Of a stretch of 64,000 nt of DNA, positions 34,406 to 43,486 are shown one piece after another. The position numbers and the translations under genes were made by a program. Source of the DNA: Poa pratensis (taxonomy: Eukaryota; Streptophyta; Magnoliopsida; Poales; Poaceae); NCBI GenBank assembly GCA_947311845.1, contig CAMZMU010000027.1, positions 27,080,271 through 27,144,270 on the forward strand. The letters are read 5' to 3'. Under the pieces are notes generated by a model, which did not search any database, was not told where the DNA came from, and saw nothing but the letters and a program-made list of their open reading frames with translations. Each line of letters starts with the position of its first letter. Position 1 is the first letter of the stretch.

Positions 34406-37060
34406 AGGGGGAGTGCGGTCCTAATACATTGGACTATCCCTCCCCCCATTATGCCGATAGTAAAACTCATTTTGTCTCTATATTTTCATTTTGATGAATT
34501 TTTGAGCTTAATTGACGAGTAGTGGTGGTGAACCCAAGATACATCTTCGCGGTGTCACACCACATACACTCTTACATGGTGGCCTTGGCCACCGACATCT
34601 TCTTTGTGAAGAATTGATCTTTTTTGAGATTTATGGCCCCTTTTGCATATTCATTGGTTTTATGGAAAACACGCTCAACTTGGTCTTCCTTTTTGCTCGA
34701 TTCTTGCAAGTTTGAGCATGAAGTACCAATATCAGTTTGACAATCCTATCCCAAGCTTATCTCACCTAAAAACTTTCTATCTAATGCACACAAGTCTTGT
34801 TTCAAAAATCTGGGGAGAAAGGGTTCTGCTGGGCAAATCTCCTGCAACTGCCCGGAATATCCGATCCTGACGGACCGGATTCGGATAATCCGACTCTGCC
34901 AGGACCGGAATATCCGATTGCGCGGTCAACCGTTTTAAAAAAAACGAAAGGTCGGGGTGAAGGGGTCAACGACCTATTCACTCACCCCGACCTCTCTCCC
35001 TTCAACTCAGGGATGCTATCCTATTGTACCTTGTATCATTCCTTGCTCCGAGACTTGTGTGTACTTATCTATGCTGCCTATCTATTGCATTATCTCACAG
35101 GTGGTTCGAGTAGTCCTCCAAAGAAGTATGCCCGAAGAGGGAAGTTGCCTGCTGTTGCATCTGGCAAGGTCCCTGCCAAGACAGTATCTGAGAAGAAGGT
35201 GTCAGTTAGACCTGCAAAGAAGGGCAAGGAATCTCGCCCCAACTACTTGACCATGCCAAGCACTCAGTATGCAGAAGTTCGTCAGTTTGATTGGTACAAG
35301 AATGTGCCCAGAGATGAAAACATTGAGGACACGAATTTCTGGTGCATGGAGCAGATCTATATATACAAGGATATCTATCAGCATTATCAGCACCCCATTC
35401 GCCCAATGCAGCCATACCGGTTGAAAGATATCAAGGACAAACCCAGCTATGCTAAAGCCGCCGAGGTGATTCAACAGATGGGACTTGTTTCTCTCATTGA
35501 GAAGCAATGTCCTTATGATGAGGACCTTGTCAAGCAGTTTTTCTCCACCTTGGTGATCGAGAGCAACCACTCCAAGACCATGAAATGGATGTCGGGCACT
35601 ACTATGTGCACATCTTCCTTTTCTAGGATGGCTCAACTCCTTGGGTATTCTTTCAACTCCAGCCATGCTCCTAAGGGTCACCGCATGCACTTCGAAGAAG
35701 AACGTTATCCCAATAAAAATGAGATGGTGGACTTGTATGGGGCTAATGCAGTTATTGGCGGAAAGGATGGTCTTCTTCCTGTCTATGATCAGCTTGTGCG
35801 CATCTTTCGCTCAACTATTTGTCCCAGTGGAGGTAACAATGACAATATTGTCGCTCCTCTTGCCTATTTGCTTATCCTTGCCAAGAAGGTTGTTGAGAAT
35901 GAAGATCCCTCAGCGGTGTTCACTGTGGATGTGGGGTATTTCATCTTTCGTGAGTTATGGGATTGCATGGTCAATGGGTACTCTATTCCTTATGCTCCCT
36001 ATATCATGATGCTCATCAAGGACACTCTGAAGAACCACAAATTCCACAAGTCCAAGATGATTCCCCATGCTTACAAGAGGGTTTATCAAAAAAGGAAAGA
36101 AGTTGTTCCTCAGTCTACTTCTGCAGCTCCAGGCTCGTTCATGGGTGATGAACGTCGTGGAGCCACCACGGATCCTTCTTTTGCTCCAGAGATTAAGAAG
36201 CTGAATTGGTTCCAGCGGAACATCCTCTGCATGAATGCAGACATCAGGAAGGAACAATATGAGTCTTATTTGAGGCAGGAGGACATTCTCAAGCGGCTCC
36301 CTCGCCTTCCTAATGATCCTGAAGTGATTAATCCTCCTCTCTCTTATGCGCAGTGGAATGAACACTCTCAGTTTCCTTGGGCTCAGCTTGACACTCATCT
36401 CTTAGAGACAGCTTCTGCGGGCCCTTCTCGTCCATCCTACATTCGTGCCCCTCGCTATGAGTCAGAGGAAGATGATGATGATGCTAGTGATGGTAGTGAT
36501 GATGAGGAGGACGATGACTAGGGTCGTAGCATCGCTCTTTTCCCTTTTTGGCGTTTCGATGCCAAAGGGGGAGAAGTAGTTTTACTAGGTCTCCGTGAGG
36601 GATTTGCATGGGTTCGGGCACAAGCTTATGCTTTTATCATTCTTATCATGCTTGTGTCCATTTATGTGAACTTAGTTTTATTATGTTTTATTATGTCAAA
36701 CTTATGTGTGTGTGAACCTTTGTGATATGTTTAGCTATTTGAGAGTCATGGATTTCTTATATGGATATGAGTTGTATCTTTGTGCTACCGGATTTCTTAT
36801 ATGGTTATGAGATATATGGTTTATTTCTACTCTATGTTGCATAAGGTATATCTCTCTTTATTTCTCATGTCTCTCATATATCTAGTTTCTTCATTACCTT
36901 GAGGTTCTCTCTACCTTTTTGCATTGCATAAATATTCCAAGCAACATAATGGTATGCACACATTAAGGGGGAGTCTCTCATGAGCTCAAGTTACTAGACA
37001 ATATGTTATGCTTTTCTTGCAAATCCTAGTGTTGTCATCTAACACCAAAAAGGGGGAGAT
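34406..37060 (+). repeat. Reiterated polypurine tracts (AAGGGGGAG) of copia element
   Basis: Copies at 34406-34413, 36564-36573, 36965-36973 and 37047-37060; the last directly abuts the 3' LTR and is the functional PPT by position. A further one is at about 30748-30756. Multiple PPTs are known in the Sirevirus lineage. Confidence 0.75.
34797..36521 (+). CDS. Additional ORF of Sirevirus-like copia (envelope-position protein)
   Basis: An uninterrupted 574-codon frame lies between pol and the 3' LTR, in sense orientation, where Sireviruses carry an extra, sometimes envelope-like gene. The first 100 residues look like upstream sequence read in frame. CTCACAG/GT at about 35100 is a plausible splice acceptor, so the real coding part may start near GGSSSPPKKYARRG. 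The body (about 35240-36060) resembles a family of 'putative plant transposon protein' domains (TMKWMSGTTMC, FSRMAQLLGY, YAPYIMMLIKDTL). The end is strongly acidic (ESEEDDDD...). A hydrophobic stretch (LCVLIYAAYLLHYL) lies only in the doubtful N-terminal part, so an envelope role is not supported. It is the only undamaged long frame outside integrase and RNase H. Confidence 0.7.
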   Translation: MFQKSGEKGFCWANLLQLPGISDPDGPDSDNPTLPGPEYPIARSTVLKKTKGRGEGVNDLFTHPDLSPFNSGMLSYCTLYHSLLRDLCVLIYAAYLLHYLTGGSSSPPKKYARRGKLPAVASGKVPAKTVSEKKVSVRPAKKGKESRPNYLTMPSTQYAEVRQFDWYKNVPRDENIEDTNFWCMEQIYIYKDIYQHYQHPIRPMQPYRLKDIKDKPSYAKAAEVIQQMGLVSLIEKQCPYDEDLVKQFFSTLVIESNHSKTMKWMSGTTMCTSSFSRMAQLLGYSFNSSHAPKGHRMHFEEERYPNKNEMVDLYGANAVIGGKDGLLPVYDQLVRIFRSTICPSGGNNDNIVAPLAYLLILAKKVVENEDPSAVFTVDVGYFIFRELWDCMVNGYSIPYAPYIMMLIKDTLKNHKFHKSKMIPHAYKRVYQKRKEVVPQSTSAAPGSFMGDERRGATTDPSFAPEIKKLNWFQRNILCMNADIRKEQYESYLRQEDILKRLPRLPNDPEVINPPLSYAQWNEHSQFPWAQLDTHLLETASAGPSRPSYIRAPRYESEEDDDDASDGSDDEEDDD

Positions 37061-38296
37061 TGAAAGGACATTCCCTAAACCCTTATGTTTTGTGTGTTAG
37101 GCAACAACACTAGCGATAATCTTATATGTAAACTAAGTGGTGCAGGTTTTAGGTGCGTAAAACGTCTTTGCATCAAATCCAAAAAGTGAGTTGAAAAGAG
37201 CAAAAGTAACCTGGAATTATTCAGATTATCCGGGTAATGTTGTTTCGGATTATCCGAGCCTCAAGCAAAGCTCAGAATTTGGCTAAGGACTCGAAGCAAA
37301 AGTGCCCTGTAACCTCTCGGATTATCCGAGTAATCTTGTCTCGGACTATCCGAGCTATCAGAGGAAGCCCAGATTTCTGCTAAAGTCTTCGAGGAAAAGT
37401 ACCCTGTGTTCATTCGGATTATCCGAGATAACCGTATCGGATTATCCGGTCATTCGGATTATCCAAGGATGACTTTGCTCGGAATATCCGAGTCTTCTGC
37501 CTCCAACGGGAAGAAATGGTGAAACACTATATATAGGCCTTCTCCTACCTTGGAAAGGGCACCTCGACCAGAAATATCATCCCCACCATTGTTGCAAGCT
37601 TAAACTTGGTAGATCTCTCTCCCTAGCCACTCAAACACCTTGTCCTTCTAGGACTTGGGAGAGTTGACCTAGATCTACCCTTCCACCAAAGCGATTTGAT
37701 TTCCATATCCGTTCCTTAGAGGAACTTGTGCATCTTCGGTTCATTGGAACCCTAGATGGTCGTTGGTCATTCTTGTGGCTTTGGGAGCCGCGGGGACTAG
37801 CCGGGAGCCTCCAATTCGGTTGTGGAGTCGTGCCCCGGCCTTGTGATTCTTGCGGCTTTGGAAGCCGTGGGAATTGGTGAGAGCCTCCAATTCGGTTGTG
37901 GAGTGTGCCTCATCCTTGTAAAGGTTTGTTGCTGACCTCGAGGGCATCATATAGTGGAGGAGATACGGTGTGCCATATCACGGCTATTCGGGGATCACTT
38001 GTGACCCCGCACCGCTCCAACGAAGACGTAGCTTCCATTGGGAAGTGAACTTCGGGAATCATCTCCGTGTCACCGTGTGCTTATCCTTTTTATATATACC
38101 TTTACGTGTATTGCTAGCTTACCTTGTTTAGTATATCTTGTTAGCTAGCTTCTTGCTCATCATATAGGATTGTTCACCTAGTTGCATATCTAGAGAACTT
38201 ATATTTGAGCAATTCCTTAACTTGTCAAAAAGAAAATTAAAATTGGTAGTTGCCTATTCACCTCCTCCCCTCTAGTCAACCTACTCGATCCTTTCA
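37061..38296 (+). mobile_element. 3' LTR of the copia element
   Basis: 1,236 bp with the same termini as the 5' LTR; followed by the duplication CCTTC. Confidence 0.93.
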
Positions 38297-38301
38297 CCTT
38301 C

Positions 38302-38441
38302 ATAGAGGAATTTGGCCAGTCCCTGCTGCCCTTCTTCAGGCCGGCGGCGGAAACAGATGCGCTGGCCGCAACCTTCTTCCCCTTCTTCGAGCCCGCGTCA
38401 GAAGCGGAGGCCATGGCTACAGCAGCACGCTTGGAGGTCAT
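38302..38441 (-). pseudogene. First exon of the antisense gene, cut off by the copia insertion
   Basis: ATG at 38441-38439 on the minus strand opens a Lys/Ala/Ser-rich start (MTSKRAAVAMASAS...) that stays in frame across the excised copia element into 27184, the next codons reading on without a break. On the minus strand a TATA-like TAAATAG lies near 38583-38590, about 145 bp upstream, suggesting a promoter independent of the LTRs. Confidence 0.6.
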
Positions 38442-39705
38442 GGCTTTGAGTGGAGGAAATGGACGAAGTGGACGTAGAAGCTCTAAGTGCAAGAGCAATG
38501 GCGGCAAGGGCACATGAGCGGAGAGGAGCCAGGAGCAGAGGAGGAAGAATGCCAAGTAGAAAACCCTGCCGGCGCGTCCCTCGCTATTTACCTCACATCG
38601 CAAGAGAATCGCAACCGTTCTCGCGAGAATGGGCAAATCTGGTCATACACGTGGCGAACACAGAGCGCAACCGTCACGGCCCACGCTGCCCACTACGCAC
38701 GTAAAAAGAGGAAGTTATCATCACACCGCGGAAATTTCGCCACGTCTGGTCAAATCAAAACTGAAGCGGCGTCCTCTGCAGTCAACCACTGACAGTGGGG
38801 CCACGTCGATACGTCTTGTCAAAGCTCTGCATGCACGCCAACGATGTCATACATGATGTCATTCACAAGATAACCGTTGGACAAGATTGATACTCGACAT
38901 ACCATTCGACTGGAGAAACAAAAGACCTTTTACTTTGGTTCATACGCTGAGATAATATAGTCCACCCGACAGTCTGTCGACTGCAATATAATACTCCCAT
39001 CGGGAGAGTATCAAAAAATTTCTTCGACTAACATATGCTGGATAAAAGTAAATTTGAGATTATCCTCAATTGCAAGCAATAAAGCACAATCTCGGGGGCT
39101 ACTCCCATCGGGAGCGCTGTCGCGCACCCGATAGATTTACAGGCAAAAACAGCACTCGATGAAAGACTCGACTCAGCTATTCTGAACATGATCATAATTC
39201 ATAAATTCCCGAGTTATGTCAATCGCGAACATCTCGGATGCTGCATGCGTAAAGTGCAAAGGTAAGACCCGCCGATCCGTCGAGCTGGGCTAAGGACCAC
39301 TCCAGCAGTGTTAATCCTTAAAAATTTCCGTGTCAACAGACATGATGAAAAATCCTGACGGACGCGTTAGGTATCAAAATTAAAATTGCAGAACGATTCA
39401 GTAAGACCTCAACGGCCTGAGTCGAGTCTGTCCAGAATGTTCCAGGTTCGAGTCCGGGGCTCGAATTTTATTGAAGGCTAGTAAAGTTTTGTCCAAATGT
39501 GTAGTTAACCAGGTCCCGATACGTCGGGTGAACCGGGCCTACTAAGCCAATATCCCTTGATAGTCATAAGCAAAGACCTTGGTCAAGAAAGCGTCATTCA
39601 TAAATATGCTCAAAGTTCTAAAAGACAGGTACAATAAATATGGTGTGTATTATTGAAATGAGTACATGCCAGATTCTTCGAGTCAGACAAGTACTCGGGG
39701 GCTAC
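38442..39705 (+). other. Gypsy element 2 non-coding 3' region
   Basis: From the antisense gene start to the 3' LTR. It matches 1040-2113 of gypsy element 1 in order (CTACTCCCATSGGAGCGCTG block, single copy of the 137-bp unit at about 39437, PPT at 39693-39705). It probably holds the antisense promoter. Confidence 0.7.
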
Positions 39706-40178
39706 TGACAAGGATATACCCTTCGGGTACCCTACCATGAGGGTACCTGGTGGACATGATGAATAAAGCCCAATAATGAAGACCACCGAAGCCCATGAAG
39801 GGAAGCCCAAGACGAAGGAGTACTTCCCAAGTTAGCATAGTCGGTTCGAACTTACCTTACATGTAAACCTAGTCGGTTACGTACCCGAGACCCAGTCTCC
39901 TATATAAAGGCTGGGAGGGTGACCGATCAAGGGACACGCAATACTCTCGCACCAGAACCCAAGCAAGATCGACATCTTGCTTGGACCCTTGTAGCTCGCA
40001 TATTCTCCAAACATCAATACAGACAAGCAGGACGTAGGGGTTTTACCTCATCGAGGGCCCTGAACCTGGGTAAATCCCGCTTGTCAGCCGTCGATACTAC
40101 TAACACTACACGTTCTCTACCCCATAATCTTAACCCTAGGTTCTTAACCATGGGTATTGCCGAGGACACCCCTCGTCA
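39706..40178 (+). mobile_element. 3' LTR of gypsy element 2
   Basis: 473 bp, begins TGACAAGG after the purine tract and ends CTCGTCA; followed by CCTTC. Confidence 0.93.
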
Positions 40179-40183
40179 CCTTC

Positions 40184-40936
40184 GATAAAAGAACAACCAG
40201 TAAAACCTCCAACACAAAAAACGCAACTAAGATATTCATATGAAATCCGTTTTTGATAAACTAGAGTTGGCATGGAGATGAACACAAGCTCTAAATCCTC
40301 ACATGGATAAAAGCTAAATAAGAACCAAGACAGATGATATGCCAAGAATGTACAGGTTTGAGCTCTCCACAAAGATGCGATCAAGTTACTCATTTGAGAG
40401 ACCCTCTTGATAGTACGGCATCTATCTTATAACCCGGTCTCCCACTAACAACATGGGACCGGTAAAATAGAAATCCTATCAAGATCATACCTTTGCCTTG
40501 TGCATTCCACTTGAGTTAGATGATGACGATCTTGACTCTCTCAAGTTGGAACACCTTTCTTTACCATGCTTGCTAGCACATGCTTGATGAAGACTTCTCT
40601 AACTCCCCCATACCGCATTATGGGAGAGTCTTGTTTAGCTCCGTCTTCATGTATCCATTGTAAGATTCAATCAAATGATACCTTCGGAGATGGATAATAT
40701 TGAACTTGCACTTCATCTTCTTCTCTTGGCATATAGGATGGCTTGGAGATAAACATGAATGATAACTCAATCTTCTTTTCCAAGCCCACTTTACCATGTA
40801 AGCTTCTAGAGTCCAACACATGAACTCGTTTCTTTTCCTATGGACAAGATCTATAAGGATATCTCAATGCAAACATTAGTCCATAAGTATTGTCATTAAT
40901 TACCAAAACCACGCGTGGGGGCAACATGCACTTTCA
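40184..40936 (-). mobile_element. Solo copia LTR, left half (part 2 of 2)
   Basis: The 5' part (in minus orientation) of the solo LTR described at 10758-12122. It starts TGAAAGTGCATG at 40936, followed on the plus strand by CTATG (40937-40941). It joins 12117 across the gypsy element. Confidence 0.85.
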
Positions 40937-40941
40937 CTATG

Positions 40942-41840
40942 GTCCTCGATCTTTCTCTTTATATTGTTTACAACCTTGCGCTTTTCACCATTGCTAACTC
41001 GTTAGTCCATTTTTCCACTTTTGTTGTTTTAAATCAATACTTTCCGAACAATACGAGTTTAATTCTTTACTTTAACGTGGCGAGAAGCTTGACAACCATT
41101 CTAGACGATGTGACAAGTTGGTTCTGTCTTTTGTGCCCATGTGCTATTGATTTGCTGAAGTTCGATAGATCTTTGTTCTCAATCGAGATAAATTCTTTGC
41201 TACTATCTTCATAAATCCTTGCTATTGGGCATTCCCGGCTACCACACATCTCGGCAGCACAAAAAATTATCAGAAACATCTAATTATACACAACTTTACT
41301 CTTTAAACAAACGATGGAATGGGGAGAACATGGCAGTGGTTGGAGTTCTTGAGGTGTCCACTCCCGCCCGCCGGCATCAATACGACCATGATATCCTCAG
41401 GAGCTCCACCGCGCTTGTATAAGACCACCCAACGATAAATGTGATAGGTTAACCTGGAACAAACATCCATGATACTTGTCCATACTCGACCCTGAAAACA
41501 AATCTCATCACGGTAAATCCACAAGCACCACAAGGTGGTACTCCCTCCGTTTATAATTATAAGATGTTTTAGTTTTTGTCCGCATTCACACGTGTCAACA
41601 TGTATATAGATATGTTTTAACGTGTATGTACACTAATTTGGATGTGTACCTATCCAACATGTGAGTTAGCTAAAATATGTTATATTAAAAAACGGAGGGA
41701 GTAGATGGTATCATGTTAATTATGACCATTTTCGTTTGGAGCAATCCAAAATCTAGCAACGGATCCAAAGTTAGCGCCAATTTCCACATCTAAATTTCAC
41801 GGATTGCTTTCCAAACAACCGAAGCAACCACACAAGAGCA
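40942..41840 (-). pseudogene. Unassigned flank with probable LINE remnant
   Basis: The first 300 bp show nothing recognisable. On the minus strand, about 41380-41535 encodes LWCLWIYRDEICFQGRVW, similar to the end of plant LINE reverse transcriptase ORFs, and related sequence (VVWKAI) continues beyond the Stowaway at 41703-41830. Short and decayed. Confidence 0.4.
41541..41701. mobile_element. Stowaway MITE (161 bp)
   Basis: TIRs CTCCCTCCGT...ACGGAGGGAG, TA target duplication (41539-41540, 41702-41703). Tc1/mariner-derived; non-coding. Confidence 0.93.
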
Positions 41841-41843
41841 TAA

Positions 41844-42198
41844 GGACATGTACAATGCAAGTGTTTATAGAGGTGCTTCGCAAAATAAAACGGTTTTTGG
41901 TTAGACACTGGTCCTTATTTACACATAACAAATGCTTAACTAGGCACCTCTCCTACACAAATAAGTATCGGTGCTTAGAGAAATGCTTGATTTATTTTTG
42001 TAAGGGCATGTACAATGCAAGGTGCTTATAGAGTTGCTTAGCAAAATAAGCCGGCTTTTATTTAGACACTGCTGCTTATCTACAAATGACAAATGCTTAA
42101 CTAGCCACCTGTCCTATAGAAATAAGCATTGGTGCTTAGAAAAATATTTAGCTTATTTTTATAAGCACCTCACCAAGCACCTTGCGTTGTACATGGCC
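41844..42198. mobile_element. Tandem Tourist-like (PIF/Harbinger) MITEs
   Basis: The complete copy 42004-42198 has TIRs GGGCATGTACAATGC / GCGTTGTACATGGCC and TAA duplications (42001-42003, 42199-42201). A second copy (41844-42000), also preceded by TAA and lacking its own 3' terminus, lies head-to-tail directly before it. Confidence 0.8.
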
Positions 42199-42460
42199 TA
42201 AGCAACTCACTAAGCTGTCTAAGCACGTTGCACTATAAGTGACTAATAAGCAGGCCGATGTTCTTGCGGTAGACCTATTCAGTCACAGGAGAGAGAGGAG
42301 GCTATGATAAGTGGCAGTTTGAATCAGAAATCCTCCTCGCTGACACTCGACAAAGACAAGGATGGGAAGCTCGGCAGCTGGAACGTGGCCCGGCGATGCA
42401 CGTGGAGAGTTGGAAGATGAAAATTAGTTTTCGTCCCAATCACTACTAGTACTACTGCCA

Positions 42461-42623
42461 GTTTCTTCCGTGTGAGGGATTGCAACCTTTTCATTCTCAA
42501 AAGGAAAATACTCATCTTAAACGCTGAACTCGTAGAGTTAGGGTGATTTGAACCCTCAAGTCCAAATCCCTGTACGCGTTTAAAAGTTTCTCAAGGATAT
42601 GGTATAAAAGATAAATTATATAC
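42461..42623. repeat. Duplicated block upstream of the receptor kinase, copy A
   Basis: About 160 bp, nearly identical to 43099-43249 (which lacks 12 bp), including the motif GGTATAAAAGATAAATT. The two copies are separated by about 475 bp containing a Stowaway. Confidence 0.85.
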
Positions 42624-42926
42624 TCCGAGCACCGTTAACGTCACTCTCGGAGCATCTACCGGCCAGTCGACGGAGAGCTAGTGTTTGGCGCAGGTTGTGG
42701 TGAGCAAGGAGACGGAGAGGAAGAGGGCGGCGACAGAGAGCCAGCGACGGGGAGAGAGCGAGGGGAACACGGCGGCGACGGACAGCAAAGCGACGGGAAC
42801 GAGAGCGAGGGGAAAGAGACGAGTGGGTCTGCGCGAGGGCAAAATCAGAAAGTCAAAACTAATCGTAGCGTTAGGAAATTTGTACATGAAACTGCCAACG
42901 ACTTATAATATGAAACAGAGGGAGTA

Positions 42927-43087
42927 CTTCCTCCGTTCAACAATATAAGATGTTTTAGATAGATCACATGTAGTTTAGGTGCAAACCCAAATGAATGTAC
43001 ATCTACACTAATATATGTCCACATACATCTAGATATATGTGAATGTGGACAAAAGGTAAAATATCTTATATTTAGGAACGGAGGGAG
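42927..43087. mobile_element. Stowaway MITE (161 bp)
   Basis: Termini CTTCCTCCGTTC...GAACGGAGGGAG with TA duplications (42925-42926, 43088-43089). A truncated second Stowaway end (ACAGAGGGAG) directly precedes it. Confidence 0.88.
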
Positions 43088-43098
43088 TACTACTACTA

Positions 43099-43249
43099 GT
43101 TTCTTCCGTGTGAGGGATTGCAACTTTTTCATTATCAAATGGAAAATACTCATCTTAAACGCTGAACTCGTAGAGTTAGCCCTCAAGTCCAAATCCTGTA
43201 CGCGTTTAAAAGTTTCTCAAGGATATGGTATAAAAGATAAATTATATAC
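43099..43249. repeat. Duplicated block upstream of the receptor kinase, copy B
   Basis: Partner of 42461-42623 and closest to the gene; contains the TATA-like site at 43229-43236. Confidence 0.85.
43229..43236 (+). promoter_or_regulatory. TATA-like box of the receptor kinase gene
   Basis: TATAAAAG, about 250 bp upstream of the ATG at 43487; an identical motif sits at 42603-42610 in the duplicated block. Inferred by position only. Confidence 0.45.
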
Positions 43250-43486
43250 AAAATTTAGACCACAAGGTTAGTGAGCAGAGCAGCTCACGACTCGAACCTC
43301 CTTCGAATATAAAAAATGCAATCAACGTACATCTTCCTCCTTTTTCCCACTCCAGGGTCAACGACTATCTCCATCTCCATCGTGGAGGCCATGTTGCTTC
43401 TTCGTCCTTCTTCCTATGCAGCCGACGACGCGGCTGCGGGGAACTCCTACTAGCTGGCAAAGACGGCGGCGGCGCCAGTTTTATCA

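Larger units (their letters stand above)
27190..38296 (+). mobile_element. Ty1/copia retrotransposon, Sirevirus-like, 11.1 kb
   Basis: LTRs at 27190-28424 and 37061-38296 have inverted ends TGAAAGGA...TCCTTTCA. The target duplication is CCTTC (38297-38301), with CCTTA at 27185-27189 (one change). The copia order gag, protease, integrase, RT, RNase H is followed by an additional ORF before the 3' LTR. That arrangement, the coiled-coil gag and the reiterated AAAGGGGGAG tracts are features of the Sirevirus/SIRE lineage. Several frames are broken. The LTRs differ at about 30 of 1,235 bases (about 2.4%), mostly transitions. Confidence 0.93.
12123..40178 (+). mobile_element. Ty3/gypsy retrotransposon (Tat-like) with two nested LTR elements
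   Basis: A full element bounded by LTRs (12123-12583 and 39706-40178) and a perfect CCTTC duplication (12118-12122, 40179-40183). Its order is gag, protease remnant, RT-RNase H, integrase, then a long 3' region with an antisense gene. It contains the non-coding LTR element at 18508-23483 and the copia element at 27190-38296. Subtracting both with their duplications leaves about 11.96 kb. Every coding region is damaged. The LTRs differ at 6 aligned bases plus a 10-bp and two 1-bp indels (about 1.3% substitutions). Confidence 0.95.

Noticed and set aside
34797..35100. Hydrophobic segment of the copia extra ORF as evidence for an envelope protein
   Set aside because: It lies before a likely splice acceptor and in sequence resembling non-coding upstream region, so it may not be part of the protein.
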